64,000 bases of DNA from Baylisascaris procyonis (GCA_037389465.1 JAZARR010000230.1:3162001-3226000); one strand, 5' to 3'. Numbered from the stretch's first letter, positions 23,969 to 38,756 are shown. Notes: generated from the letters alone by a model not told the origin. Program-made: numbers and translations.

Positions 23969-26900
23969 ATGAGATGGAATGAAAATCGTGTGGATCAGTC
24001 GGAGGGGAATTCCACAAAGAAACGCTCGAGAGGTGATCAAATTAATTTCTATCCCCCTTCGAATGATTCATCCAAAAAGGTTCGTCTTCATCACCGATTT
24101 TTTTTTGAAATTTCTTTTCTGAATAGTTTACAATAATTCCCAATAAATTTTAAATATATTAAAATAAAAATACACAATACTGATCGTATCATTTTGTAAT
24201 ATTTACAGTTTTCTGAATAATCAAATCTACGAAATGCTCAAACAAAGAGATGGCGTTTTTACGATTGTTTTTGCCTTTTAATTTACTGCTAATTTAGAGT
24301 TTTTTTTTTTGATAACAAGTTATTAGAGAATATCGGTTGTGAAAATTGGAACTTAGGGGATTTCTAGTTTCGGGTAGGATTTATGATGGAATGGAATCTT
24401 GATTTGAGGAGTTCAGGAGTACGTTAAGAAGGGAGAGGATGAAACAGATTATATCTGAGCGCTTTAACAATTTCATTAATTAACGAAATTAGAGCTTCCT
24501 ATACTCATATTCAACAGGCGATATCTGAAAAAGCAAAGCTGGCCTTAGCTCTTTAAAATGATCTCAGGCATGGTCAAATGTTTATTGATGCCCATTTGAT
24601 AGGTCACATCTTCAGTAAGCAAATATTATTTTCATGTTTTTTCCCCATTTAAGGATTGCGTTTGCTTATCACTAATTGAATGTATGTTGCAGAGACGCTT
24701 TTCTCGCGCCGAACTACCAGTTGATGAAGTTCGTAGTGAGCTAGCGAATGCGATAAGAACAAATCGTATATGCATCATTGTTGGTGAAACTGGCTGTGGT
24801 AAGAGTACGCAGATTCCTCAGGTAAACATCTTCACAAAAGTTTAGTTCTGGTTTGTAAACTTTGAGTTTATTATGCTTCTTAAATGCTCAGAGTTTTTCA
24901 GGCAAAGGTGAAGTTGTAGTTGAGCAGTTATGTGAAATAAAATATGAAAAATTGATGTTACATAAAAATGTGCTCAGGTGAAGTTGGAATATTGCCTAAT
25001 TTACTGCTATCTTTTCTGTGCAGCTCATTGTCTTAATCGATGGATCGTCTGTCTGAGACGTGTTTCTCATTTATTCTACTCTACATAGATAATGGAGGGA
25101 TGCGTATGTTATCACTGGAAGATTCACTGATTTCCTTTGTTTTATCTGTTATTTTTGAGCTTTTTGCTGTTTATTGTGAAAGAAATTTTCAAGAAAGTCA
25201 AATATGTTTTTGTAGCGAAATGAAAATGTGTGGATTTCATTTTTTGGAGAACCTATAGCAAGGGGGGGGGGGGGCTTTAAGTTTCACGGATTTCCCAGGA
25301 TAAAAGAAAGAATGAATAAGAAAGGGCAAAGTTGTCCGAGGTCTTTTCACACTGTGCAGAGAAAGGGCACGGTGGGTGGAGGTGTGTTATATAGATGACA
25401 AGTGATAAATGAAGGTCAGACAAGGAGTTACGAAATGATTTTGTAACTAAGAGGGGGGTGTGATCTAGCTAGAACGAAGGAAGGATATGTCGATGAGGAT
25501 GTAGACTAGCTTTTAGGCTATATCCTGTATTTAGCTATCTTATGATCGAATATGGATTATATTTTTGCAGGTAGTTTTTTGAATAGATATAAATGAGTTG
25601 AATTTGCAGATTTGTTATGAAGAGGGTTTACATGGTGATGGTTTGATTGCAATTACACAACCGAGACGGGTTGCTGCAATAACGCTTGCCAAGAGAGTCG
25701 CTGCTGAGATGGGCACTGAACTCGGCGAAACGGTTTCTTTCTAGCATTTTTATATTATTTATTCATAATTTAGCGAACTATTATTAATTATTGATGTTTG
25801 TAATTACATTAAATTATAGATTCCTGCGTAGGCTGTAATCAAGTTAAAAGAATTTCATCAGTAACGTTTACTGTATATCTCGTCGAATAGAACCCCCATC
25901 AAACTAACAAGAGTTGCGAATAATAAAAGAGCGCCGTTTGGGTACGAAACTTTCAGGTGATTTGAATGACTATAATGCTTTTTGCTTCACTTCGTTGCTC
26001 TTAGCGATTGGGCGTTCTTTGTTGGCTTTCGCTTTAACCGATCCCTCTACTGCGGATGCAAATTTACATGGTGTCTTCAGGTTAAATTTAAGACCTCGTT
26101 GAAACTAAAGCCACAGTATTGTAGCGCCTCGGGCTAAAGCTGTAACTACATGTACCTCGCAGGAGAGTCTCACTGTGTCCTCGCGGAGGAATTTCCTGTC
26201 GTATAACCTTAAATTACTTTGGCAGTACGATATTTGCGCTCATTAGCTTTCGTATAGGGATATTACTGTATCGATGCTGTGATCTTTACGTGTTACTATT
26301 TGCTTTCAAAGATGAGTCGGGGTAGTAGATTTTTTTCTAATGCTTTCATCAAGATAACATTTTTTCCAATGCTTTTGTCGATAATGTTGTAAAAATTAGT
26401 ACTGAAGATACTTCACTGGAGCAATTTTATTGGTGGTATTACTGATAAGAGTGTATTTTAAAATATGAGATTTATTTGTCAGCAGTTGACATGGTTGTTA
26501 TTTATCTCTTATTTGTAGGTGGGCTATAAAGTTCGTTTCGAAAATGTGGAGAGTGAAAAGACACGAATCGTATACGGAACGGATGGAATATTTTTGAGAG
26601 AAGCATTCTATGATTCGATGCTTTCACGATACTCATTAGTGATCGTTGATGAGGCTCATGAACGATCACTTCACACTGATGTACTCCTTTATGTTCTTCG
26701 ACTTTGCTGTGAACAACGTAAAGACAACTCACCACTAAGGGTGAGTTAGTTATGTGTTATGTAGGGTGGTTGATTGCGAGCATCGATCGAGGCAAAATGT
26801 AGCAGCCACTCATTTGAAAATGGGTTTATTTCTTCAAGAATTTTTTTACTTATATTACTCAAACTATCTATGTTAGGTTGTGATCGTTAAGACGGTGGAG

Positions 26901-29900
26901 TGGGAGATGCGGGTCTGAATAGAAAGGGCGGGGTGAGGAGGTATTGCGATGGATTGTGTTGTCTCGTTGGGTGTTGCAAACGCTCGTGTCGACTTTGTAT
27001 TATCCATCTTACGCGTAATGACTGCTTTTGTGTTATGCATCTTATTGCTTATATAGTAACAATTATTGAGGCGGCACAGATAGATGCATGTTATCTATTC
27101 ATGCTTCGCTGCGATAGTTTGCCTCAAATTTCCCTCCTTTGGCTCTTCCCATTCCCTCTTATTTTTCCTGATATGAACAAGAAGGAGGGGAAGTAAAAGA
27201 GTCATGTGGGGAGAGGGAAGGTAAATCGATCCGTTGTGGAGTAACGTGCAAAGGTGGGCTATGCGAGGACGCTCTAGGGCGCTTTAGAGCATCTATGTTT
27301 CATCTTTTAAACTCGTGAGTTGAGGCGTCTTATTTTTCCATATCCGCGATTCCAGAGGATCTCATCTACCTTTAATTTATATGTTGTTTGTTTACAGGGA
27401 TTTTTTTAGGTAGTAATAATGTCAGCAACTTTGGAGATAGACTTATTTTCGGAGTATTTCAATGACGCGCCTGTGTTTATGGTGAAAGGACGGAGACATC
27501 CGATTGAGGTCGGTTCAAGCGCTTTTATTCATGCAATAATGCTTTTCTACGTTGTTTTTAGTTGTTCAAGCTTATCCTTCGATTCTTGTAAGTACCGAAA
27601 ATCTTATGACTTGTAAAATTATCATATTCCGATTGGGAGGGTTCATTTAAAGTTCTATCTTATAGTTGATTTAATCTACCAATATTTTCCTTTTTTTTTA
27701 AAATCATCTGCTGATATTCTAGAGCATTTGTTTGATACTGCTACACGATGCATGTTTCATTCGCCGATTTTTTCCTATATAAAGTAAATTACGCATAATT
27801 TAGTGTCCGCAACACTGTTTTATCGGCTGTCTTATATCCACTGCCATCTCCTTTAATAGTACTCAAGGAGAGAAGTATGCGTCTTAAGTAGTCAGGGACT
27901 TTCTGTGTTTCTCCTTTCTTTGAATATAACTTTTTGCTTTATTGAAATGCTCGGAAAGTTGCTTTATTCGGCAGCTTTATTCTTTTTGGTTTATTGTTAC
28001 CTGTCAGAATCAGTGGAATCATTTATATATGTTAATTATTTTTCAGTTATTCTATGCAAATTCCTTGGATAGTGCAAATGAGGACTATGTGTTTAACGCG
28101 GTCGTTACACTTCTACAGATCCATCGCAATGAGCCGATCGAGTATGTCGCGACAATATTCATTTTCCTTAGCTATAGAATATTTGGTTAGGAATTTATTA
28201 TGAAGAATCAAGTCTATTCAAGTCGAAGCCTCGAATTATCGATCTGTGTTTTTTGGCAAATTCCTTTGGTAGGTTGTTTGGATAAAGCATCTGAGCAAAA
28301 AACAAAACGTCTCGTTTTCGGATTCTACTTTTATTTGCTTGTCCACAAGTACCTGAATCATAAGATGGTTTATTCGAAATGGTGAAACTTTTTTGAGGAA
28401 ACATTCAGAAACAAAGATGAGTCCTCGTTCTTAGTCTCATTCGTTGAAAGCTTCTAAGGGGAGCTAGAGTGAGGAATGAAAGACCGTCCTGTCAGAAAGC
28501 AGAATCTTGTCTTTAGGTTGCCAACGCTTTTCATGTTGCCACGCACTTCCACAGTATTTCAAAAGTGCGAACTTTATTTTTTGAGTCGAAAACCTCATCA
28601 CTTTGTTGATTGATATCGATGTTACTATCACGATCACCGTCAATTATTTCACTTATTATTAAAAGTGTTGTTCTCTGCTTCAATGTTTTCATCATTGGAA
28701 TTCCCATCAAACGTAATTTCTGGAATGAAACCTCAAAAGTTTCATTCACCCCCTCTTCCCCTCTCGTGATTGAAAGGCTGTGTTGAGTTCATCTTCGATT
28801 GCAAAATTCGAAGAAGGATTTGTTTCATATATCAAAAACATTGTGTGTTTTTTTTTTTTTTTTTGCCTGTTGACAAAATTTTAAGAACAAAACTAACTGC
28901 ATAAATTCTCTGTCGCCCTAAATTCGTGGAAAATTATTGCTCTGATCTTTTAATGAGAGTTGTATGATACCGTTCATTAACTTTTTACTGATATCATAGA
29001 TAAAATAAAAATCAAAAAAAGTATCTGCAGAGCACATTCTTTTGCAGTTGGGGTGTGTTGGTGTTTTTGACGGGACAGGAAGAAATCGAAATTGCGTGTA
29101 AAAAGACACGTGAATTGGCGCGTCTAACCGATCGTAATTTGGTGGCGTTGCCTCTCTATGCTGGTCTTTCGCCGTCGTCGCAGATGAAAGTCTTCGAACC
29201 ACTTGAAGCATCGGTTAGTTAGTTTTAAGTTGCTTATTTACCGATCGAGGTGGATTCACTTTTAATTGAAATTAATTGTGTGACACTTATTTACTATTTG
29301 GCTAGATGCTTCCGTTGTATAGTATTTGAGAGCACTTTCAAATGGAATGCGACTTCAACCACCCTTTCTTACCTTTTGTCCCTCTCTCCTCTCCCTAACC
29401 TTCGAGGGTCTAGGAAGCGGTGGAAAGGGGCGAAATCGCTAATAATTGCTAATTTTTTCCACGCGCTTTGCTTGCTTTCACTGAAAAATTGCTGACGTGC
29501 GCCGTTTGACTGAAAATTTTCGTATTGACGTGACTGTCCTGAATCCAAAAATTTCGACTCGCTTGGTTGTCTAAGAAGCATATTTAAAGACACGCCGGCG
29601 AATCTCGCCTTGTTTTCTCAACACGCGGCTACTCACGCTGCAGCAACCATCTGGCAGCTTGCCAATTTTCAGATCTATCGCCTCAAATTGTTACTGATTC
29701 GTTGTTTTTCAAGTTCCCCGTACTTGGCACGTTGACAGTTTTTTGGCAATTAAATGACATTTTTCCCGTTAAGAAATTGCTGCGTTCTGGACATTTGAGA
29801 GTCAACGATAGAGAAAGTTGCGAGATATGTGCGTCCGTATCATTTCAGCAATGAGGTTTCATAGATCATTGTCTGATAAGGTAATGATTACGCTTTTCTG

Positions 29901-30758
29901 TTGGAAGGATTCAGGTAAGTAGGAGATATAAATACGCATTTTAGATGTATTATTGCAGAACACGCGAAAGGTGATATTTGCAACGAATATTGCAGAGACG
30001 TCTCTTACAATTCCGGGGATTCGTATCGTTATCGATAGTGGAAAAATTAAACTCAGGTCTGTCTGATTACTTTTATTTCGTTGTTGTTCGCTATTTGAAA
30101 ATGACTATCGTTTGGTGGTGTTGGTATGTTAATAGGTATTGCCTAAAGTGATTTTGGAATTAAATATTGAGCTGCAAAATTTGGTGATCGTCGTGAAATT
30201 TACATTTTCCTTACAGCTGTTGTAGACGAACTGCACCATTTTAACGTGTGTATACTTTGCAGCTTGTAAAAACAATGCCCAGCAGAATTATTATGGCGCA
30301 AGTTTTCGGTGGGGAAGGAGGTGCTGAACGAAAAGTGGGAGTAAGAGGAGAATGGGTGGATGGAATCCCTTCTGGGCAGGACTGCTGTGAAATCAACATC
30401 TCTTGTACTATACAATAACCTCTTCATAGTCAGTATTTTCATATGGTGGTAGCAGACTACATGAGAAGTGCTGATGTGAGTTTGTTGAATATGGATTGCG
30501 TATCCATGTTGAATGATTGCAGGACTTTTTTAGCCGATCGACGCATAGATGTACTGCGAGTGGAGGATACATCCCGCGCATCGGCAACGCAACGGGCAGG
30601 TCGTGCTGGTCGTGAGGGACCGGGCAAATGTTTTCGATTGTATTCGGAGAAGCACTTCGGCTCATTGCGGCCGACAACGGTGCCTGAGGTGTTACGCACT
30701 AACCTGTGCACTGTAAGTTACTGTCCTTTTTTAGTTGGAGTAGTGTTTTGTGAGTAGG

Positions 30759-30831
<73 letters not shown>

Positions 30832-33800
30832 ACCCAAATTTGTGCATACGTATTTTTCTTGTTTGGCAATAATGTATACCAGAGATAAATTGTGCGTTGA
30901 TGGGACTGCTTTCTATTCGCTTGAATGATACTTTCCGGCTTTGAGTGATGTCGTTGTGGTGTATCTTTTAATTTATTACTGATTAAAAATGATCTATATT
31001 TGATAATATCATTTCAAACATTTTGTGTAAATCCCATAAATAATTAATAAAAGTGGTGAAAAATAAATTTAAGAACTATAAAATAGTTATTTATTCAAAT
31101 GTTATCTATGCCAGACTACAAAATGTTATGGTGTAATATCAGTTATAGTATTATCAGTACCAAACTGCAAAGTATAATTTGGTGGTGATAACAGTGCATT
31201 GTTTCGAAATCTCTTAGGAATATATTTTCCTTGGGCTTATATGTTAATGTATTATTGGCATCGGAGCGCAGATTCCTTATAGTGTTTACCTCATGGAGTT
31301 CACGATCGACTGGAAAGTGGGCAATAGATCATCGATGCGACAAGAATCCTTCCTTTGCCTTCCTCCCTCTCCCTTGTTAAAAAAATGAAAATCACTTGAA
31401 GCTGGCAACATACATGAATCCATGAGAACCCTTCATCTCTACGAACAGCACTTGTTGATCTTCAGGTACTACTTGAGTTGTATCGTATTGGTTTAACACG
31501 ACTCCGCTCATTGTCACTCATTTCACCTCCTCCCGATGAGGCACTCAATGCAGCGCAATCAATGTTGCAACTACTCGATGCTGTGCAATCACCCGACAAG
31601 AAAGAACGAGTATACCTCACTGATATGGGCACACGTCTTGCTGCATTCCCTGTTGATCCTCCACTAGCCAGGTATATCTCTCTTTTATCCCTCCCATTCT
31701 TTTTTCCTTGTATTCGTTTCTGTTTAATCGTTGGTCACTTTATTGATATTACTTGGCTATGCTTGGAAGAGAAGGATGTCACCCACAACTTGATGTCAGG
31801 TTGAGGTGCAGGTAGCTCGGTAAAGATATGAAAAGAGGGGACAATGGAGGGAAGATAAAAAGAGGAAGTGGGATAAAACAAGGAAGGAAGCTTTGAAGGA
31901 ATACATATGCAGCCAGCAAGTTTTTCTTTGATGAATATCTTCCGTTCCTAATTATGAGACTTGAGAAAGAAGAAAGGCGAATAGTACACATTTGGAGTTT
32001 TGCATTTCCCAGAACTTAAGAATCTAAAATCCTTTGCCTCATGTAAGATTTCCTTCTCTTTTTTTCATCATACCGCGCATCACTGGCGCTTTCGATTGCT
32101 TCCAGAATTGCGCTGCAAAAGGTGTGTATTGGTTTCTAAAGTGTTGCTTTGGGACCTGCAAAATGATGAGGCGTGTTATAAGATAGAGCATTGGTATTTT
32201 TTTCACTTCATAAATAGGATAGATAACATTTAAGGGTTCTGTTGGCAGCGTCGCAGAATGGCTGTCTCGAAGAGGCACTCACCATCGTCGCGTTTATGTC
32301 AACTGACTCGGTCTTCGTAACATCCTCGCACAATCGCGATCTTTGCAATGAAGCAAAACGCAAATTCGAGGCTGCCGAAGGGGATCATTGTACATTTTTG
32401 AATGTCTACAGAGATTATCGAAATGCTCGCAAGGAGAAGAAAGTAAAGGTATGTGTTACCCAATATTTTACTTCATTTACTTCATTAGAATAGCTCATTT
32501 GTAGTAATTAGTTCATTTTTGCCGAGTTTAGCTTGATCGTTGTTGTCCCATCACTGTTGTGTTACGTTTGCAAGCCGAAGTTTAAAGTGATATATAAGTT
32601 GTCAATTCTTTCATAGATGTTTATCAAAAATTGAGTTATTGAAAGAAGGGGCGTACTTTCCAAATTATGAACTCATCAATGGGAAGTGAGTAAACCTGGC
32701 AATTGTGGAACTTTTGAAACGAGAGCGTAATTTCACTTACACCCATATTATTGTCATTGTTGTTTCATTGCGTGACTTTTTTTGGCAGAAAGGATTGTCA
32801 TGCGTTGAATACAATATCATTCATGTATGGTACGTCGCATGCTTTCTGTTTCTAACTGGAGATGGCCACATGAGATTGGGGAATATTTTTGTAAAAGGAC
32901 TGTTAATTTTGGAATGTGGGAAGGAGGGTGGCGAGAGGGGGGAACAATGAATTGTTAAATGTTTCAAGCAAGAAAGTAGTTCATTGCAGGAATGGTGTAT
33001 AACAAATTTCGTGCATGAGCGCGTTATCAATACTGTTTTCAAGATTCGAAGGCAACTTCGTGATATATGTTCGAAGAACACGATGAATTTAAACTCTTGT
33101 GGTACCGACTTAACAAAATTGCGGTACTTAACAGACACTTATTTATTTATTATTTTTCTTTTTCGTTTAATTTCTTCATTCTAATTTTCTGGAGAACAAT
33201 ATCCATAGTATATTTACTTGATTATAATGGTTTTAGGTATAGCATTCACCATTTTTGTTGCAGTCATAACCGTGCATAGAGGTGGGGAAGGAGGTAGGGA
33301 GAGGGATGGGAGGGGGAGGTGTTCAGTTATGTGATGTTATGTTTTCTGTCATATATGATTGTTCTTCTGGAATCCTAAGAATTCGATTGCAAACACCTCA
33401 TGCTCATAGTTTAAACTGATTTTCTTTTGGAGCCATATTAAGAGATGGATGTAATTCACTGCATCATTTTGATCGTCTTGCACCCCGTGCCATCCTCCGT
33501 TCCCGTTTCCTCAAATTTTTGAGTATTAAGAACTAGTGGTGAACTCTAAATTTATTTATTTATTGATTTATTTGTTTATTTATTTATTTATCTAAATTGT
33601 TTCAGATTATTTGAACGAAGTTTGCTTGCAATTACAGGAAAGCGATGTGTGCGGGTCTTTTCATGAATGCCTGTGAATATGATAAATCATCAGATGGCTA
33701 TCACCTTGTTGCATCCTCATCATTATATATCAAAATTCATCCTTCCTCTTGTTTGGCTCGTTCTCAACCAACCGCTTTCATATTCTCTGATCTTGTTCGG

Positions 33801-35708
33801 ACCAGCCAGCTCTATGCAAGGTTTGTACAGTTTTCTAGCAAAAGCTTTATACTTGTCCCGAATGATATCAACGCCTTCGGTGAATAGTCTCAAATAAATC
33901 CTTGTGGAGACAAAATCAGGATTCGCGCTTAAGTTTTCAGTTCGCCTGAAATATTTCCTGTGAGGCTAGCTATATTGCATTGTTATCACATCACAAATAA
34001 CCCCCTGAGGCGAATAAAGGGCCTTATTATGACCTTAGATGTTGGAATATTGCATCATTCTTAACTCTGATGAAGTGGAACCGTCAAACTGAGAGTCAAT
34101 CAGACTCGAGCAGAAACGATGCAGTTTTATTTTATTAGATGAAAGTCGACAATTCACATTAAAGTTTCGTTTAACAAACATTTCGTGTAATCGGCAGATT
34201 TGACCGCATTACAAATCCGATGACGTTACTTTAGGTGTTTTTTCTGTTTAGCAGGCAGCAAATGTTTTCTGATGGCGACGCATTTGTCTCATCGATGGCC
34301 GCTGTTGTTGCTTTTGCATAGCTCTAAGAGGAATCTGAAGTTTAATTACGTGTGAATTAATAGAAAAAGTAATATTTAAGTGGATATAAATGTCATCAAA
34401 TAATAGTCTTTCATTGCTTTTTGTTTTACATATTTGGTTTTTCTTTTTTCTTTTTTTTTAAAATAAAAACTTCCACAGTTTTAATTCTAGACATTCAGAA
34501 ACGAGTTTTCAACGATTTCTATTGTTTTTGATGATGAGATATATCCGTTATTCGTGTTAACTAATCAGTAGAAAGAACTCGAATACAATAGCTGTGCAAT
34601 TGACCAAAAAAAGAATTGACGAGATAATTTAAGAAAGTTGAAAACAGGTTTTATTTTTGTTTAGTGGGAATTTTGTTTCTAAAATTTATATATCAAATGA
34701 CTGCAATGAACGATTAAATAACTGTGACGCAAAAATTGCATCCTTAAAGGAACAAAATTGTAAATGGTAACTGAGAGAAGTATCTTACTCCGATAAACCT
34801 TAAGATTATATAACCCTCCTGAGGGCATTGTATGCGCAAGTTGGTGAGAATGATAAATACTTTTATGCGCAAGTTGGTGAGAATTGCAAAAACCTTAAGT
34901 AATATTTCGAATGATCATTGTTAGATTGAGAGATGATTTGATTGTCAGAAGTGATTAGATTGAGAGATGATTTGATTGTCAGAAGTGGACGAGATGTCTT
35001 GCATGAATTTATTGTTTTATATTCTCTCACTAAAGAAATGTCGTTCTTTCGCGCAACATTACACCACATTCTTAGCGCATTTGCCGTCTTCATGCCTATC
35101 ACATCGCTTTATTTCTCCCTTTCGACTTTTCCGCCATTTTATATGAATGACTTTGCGTTTTTTTTGTGGAATTTAATTTTTATTGCGCTCATATTTTAAA
35201 TATTCTTCTAATTTTAATAGTTAACGTTTCACTTTATATATTTATTTTGTTTATTCAGTAATTTCTGAGTAGTTTATCGGTTTAAATCATTTCGAGTACA
35301 CTCTCGAAGCGGGTAGATTGCGATATAAAAGTCTGGCGAATGTGCGACAACACTTTTTTTCAAGTTATGATCATTTTGGTCGATGAAAAGTGGTCATTCC
35401 ACTCTGAGATCGTTTTTAAGATCGTTTTTGATGGACTCCCTCCTCTCTTCTCTTTGGTTTATTTTTATCGATAACGAAAACTTTGAATTTTGCTACCGTG
35501 ATGAAATTTCAGTTTGGATGGGAATTTTTAATTCATTTCATTTCGCTGCTTGCGTTTTCTATTTGTTAATATAGAACTACTCTTTATAGTAATATAGAGC
35601 AGAAGCCAATATTTATTTGTTGTTTTATTTAGAGATATTACGGTGGTGGATATCGATTGGGTGAAAGAATTAATCGAATCGAAAAGAAATCTCTTGAAAT
35701 CATTGTAA
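23969..35708 (+). CDS. dhx33: DHX33-like DEAH-box RNA helicase, 14 exons, 681 residues
   Basis: A DEAH/RHA-family ATP-dependent RNA helicase; DHX33 acts in rRNA synthesis and translation initiation. Exons: 23969-24079, 24693-24821, 25610-25732, 26519-26740, 27410-27508, 28047-28141, 29048-29213, 29959-30056, 30523-30712, 31466-31671, 32235-32448, 32990-33123, 33638-33820, 35633-35708. They sum to 2046 nt and every junction keeps phase. Motifs: GETGCGKST at 68-76 (I), TQPRRVAA (Ia), [10 protein letters not shown] (Ib), DEAH at 165-168 (II), MSATLE near 199 (III), [13 protein letters not shown] (IV), [13 protein letters not shown] (V), [10 protein letters not shown] at 371-380 (VI). Winged-helix, ratchet and OB-fold regions follow ([40 protein letters not shown], ending [14 protein letters not shown]). 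Length and C-terminus fit DHX33 better than splicing DEAH proteins. DHX35 or DHX40 are less likely alternatives. Confidence 0.92.
25262..25274. repeat. G13 homopolymer tract
   Basis: Thirteen G in a row in intron 2 of the DHX33-like gene, beside other G-rich purine sequence. Confidence 0.85.
30761..30825. repeat. (AT)n microsatellite
   Basis: About 65 bp of pure AT dinucleotide in intron 9 of the DHX33-like gene, 48 bp after the exon 9 donor. Confidence 0.95.
33550..33591. repeat. TTTA microsatellite
   Basis: Imperfect tttatt array in intron 12 of the DHX33-like gene, about 45 bp upstream of exon 13. Confidence 0.85.
34831..34896. repeat. Tandem duplication, 33-bp period
   Basis: The segment starting tatgcgcaagttggtgagaa at 34831 repeats at 34864 with the first 20 bases identical and the remainder diverged. 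It lies in the last intron of the DHX33-like gene. Confidence 0.8.
34921..34987. repeat. Tandem duplication, 34-bp period
   Basis: The segment starting ttagattgagagatgatttg at 34921 is repeated at 34955, with identity across almost the whole 34-bp unit. It lies 25 bp after the previous duplication, in the same intron. Confidence 0.9.
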
Positions 35709-37661
35709 AAGTTTAATTCTCGTTGTTGTTTTATTTAGTAAATATTTTTTATTGTTTATTTCTTATGTTTTTCATTAATATATTTATAGGGATGATATTT
35801 TGGCATTGTCGTTATTTTTACTTTTTTAATGCAGTATTAATGGTGCTTGATTACTTCTCAAATTTAACCTTAAAAATTTAATGAATTGGCTTCAATTTTT
35901 CAATTAGCGTTGTTGTTTTTAATATCTCATTAACCGGATGGTACCCTTTTTGCTTAAGGAAACTACGCACTCCTTCCCCCTCCCCCCCCCCTGTGTTCTC
36001 TTCGTTGCTACTATTTCAACGAATAGTTAGTTAAGTTATGTGGAGGAAATCTTATAGTACGATTCATCGAGAATGTATTTCCGACTGTGGTTATTGATAC
36101 GAGTAACGTATGATTAGGTAAACGTAATCTGCAGTGTTTACTAATCCAGATTCCACTCTTTCAAATCGAATATTGGGGTTGGGAATGAGAGGATAAGCGA
36201 TGTCTTCATTTTGTGACTAACGATATCGTTTAGTAAAATATTTACTGAGCAAAGAACATCTTCTGATGTAGTCGATGGGTTGTGATGAGAATTAATCGAT
36301 TAGCATTTTGGTATTTGAAATATTTGCTTACCACTTTTTGAATGCGGATCGATTAATTTTTGAGTTTATCGATTTGAACGCACATAACGATTCATATTGC
36401 GACTTGGGGAGGGTCTTATATATATCAATATCTTTTCTAACAAATTACAGCCGGAATTTAGCTCTGTCCTTATTCCTAACTCAGGATTTCCAGAATCGAA
36501 TAGTTTAGAATTGAATCAAATAGTTTTTTTTTTTTTTTTTTTGAAAGGGAAAAACTAAAAAAGAGAATTCTCAATTTCGCAATTGTTGTGTTTTATCATC
36601 GATGTCGTCTCAATGTTTTATCATCGCACTATCGAATCGCTATGTATGCGTAATTGTAATGTTGATTCATACAATGCGTAGTTGAAGAATAACTTGAAGC
36701 ATAATGCTTTCACGGCTAGACTTGCCGTCACCATTGAGTGATTCGTTCATTTAACATTCTAATGTTCGACAATAAGATAAGCTGTGCAAACATTTCACTG
36801 CAATTGCAATGCAATACAAACAAACACACATAGCTGATTGCATAAATTATGTTACATATGCTTCCATATTGACACCTGTAAGTGAAGAGTTAAGGGACCT
36901 ACACAGTCCAAGTCTGGTTGCCTAGCCAGACATGCTGGGTAAAGGGATCTGCATAGGAATCAATCGGTCCATGACTTTTTTTGGGGGTGGGGGGGGGAGG
37001 AGAAGAGGGGAGTGAAAGCTTAATGTCTCCATAATGTCCTGCAGGAGATGCATTTTTTTTTTTCAGCTTTCCGGAGCGAAATGACCAAATAGGGTCAATA
37101 TCTACCAATGGGATCCTTCTTGCTTTGTCGTTTCGCCCCTCTATCACACCTATTCTAAAAGCGTCTGTTTTTTAATCGAGCATTTTTCGCTTCTCGATGA
37201 ATCACGCTCGAAGCCGATTGTCGCGAACCCGGAGCTCTGTGTCCACTGGTACCAAATTTCGAAGAGACTCCACTGTTGGGTCATGTTTTCTGAATCTAAG
37301 AATTGTTTTGATATGAAAAGATTCGATTCATTACCAATTTTAAGTCCTTTCATTGTGGTATTAGAATTGCTTCTAATTTCTACATATTGACTGATGATTA
37401 AAGCTCATTAGGGGTAATAAATTTTAGTGCCGTTTATTCGATCACCGAGCCATGAGCATTATCCATCTGAAATAACGTGATTGTCAGTGCATTATAAGAG
37501 GAAGATTGTTAGTACATCTACATCCTGTATTGAGATGTGGTCGAGTAAACTGCGAGATGGCACAAGTATAAGGGCGAACAGTTTATCATACTTATACAAT
37601 AAGGTGGCAAACAGGCACCGACTTGTTCAGAGGGATGGCTTCGATCGTCGACCCGATCCCT

Positions 37662-37775
37662 CTAGTCGCACCCAGCGAACTCAACGTTGCTGCCGATCTC
37701 CTCACGCATTTCTAAACTGCTGAAGGCCCGCTCGACCGTGAACAGTCTAGAAGCTGGAATGAATACATGTTCACA
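37662..37775 (-). mobile_element. Possible hAT-type transposase C-terminal fragment
   Basis: A short minus-strand open stretch reads CEHVFIPASRLFTVERAFSS and then ends at a stop at 37664-37662. hAT transposases end with a dimerisation segment of the form IPAS...ERxFSxL, which this matches in order and spacing. The remainder of the domain and any terminal inverted repeats are not visible, so this is a short relic at best; chance similarity is possible. Confidence 0.3.
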
Positions 37776-38399
37776 TCAGTCCCTTCTATATCCTCCCGAT
37801 TCTGCCTCAAGCTAGTCGTACGACCCAAGCTGCACAGTCGTTTGCTCTTGACCTTAGGCCTCTATATCCGATTTATCTAGCCTACACTATTGCACGATTC
37901 AGAAGGGCTCATTTGTTTCTTATTTATGGTTTATGGTTGATGTAGGAAATCTGATCTCTCTGCTTACTACAATATGTGGTATATTGGCATTTGGCAGCTG
38001 TCAGTAGATTTGTGGAATAAATTGTGAATAGTAGTGCTTCAATTCATAAATGATCGATCAAAAATCCGGGGTTGCCAATTCAGATCGAATCGATTGTGCG
38101 ATCGATGAAATTGGGTCATTTAAGTCCATTATCATGGACTGTGATAGGCTTATAATTGATAATTTTTGATAGAGGCTTAATAATTAGAAAACATCACTTC
38201 CTGATGGTTTATTAATGAGGTAAAGGCAAACGTGGATGTGGAGAGATGTTGGATTTCGGATTTCAGTTACATCAACACCAGGATAGGTGTATTTGCTATC
38301 CCACAGTAAATAATAACAATAATTGCAGTAATAATAATAGTATAAATTTGCACAACGAATCTTTATTTATACAGTGAAGAAAGCATGGAATCCCACGTC

Positions 38400-38405
<6 letters not shown>

Positions 38406-38451
<46 letters not shown>
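38406..38451. repeat. (AT)n microsatellite
   Basis: About 46 bp of pure AT dinucleotide, upstream of the UGP gene. Confidence 0.95.
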
Positions 38452-38456
<5 letters not shown>

Positions 38457-38756
38457 ATTGAGTGATTAAATCGATGATCATTTGATAAATACTTACTAGT
38501 TATAGAGATTTAAATTAGCAGAATAACTACGAATAGTTCAACTAATTTTGGATGCTGTAATACTTAAGCACACAAATAGAGAGGTGACCGAATATAATAT
38601 GCAGATGCGCAAAGGTGAATAGAGATGATTGTTGTAATTGTTAATTGTATATCATTTTACTTGTTCATTTTTGTTCCGCAATTTGATTGCACAAAATTAT
38701 TGCATATTTCCTCGATGTTTATATTATTCGATCACTATTTATGTTGAGAATCGTCA

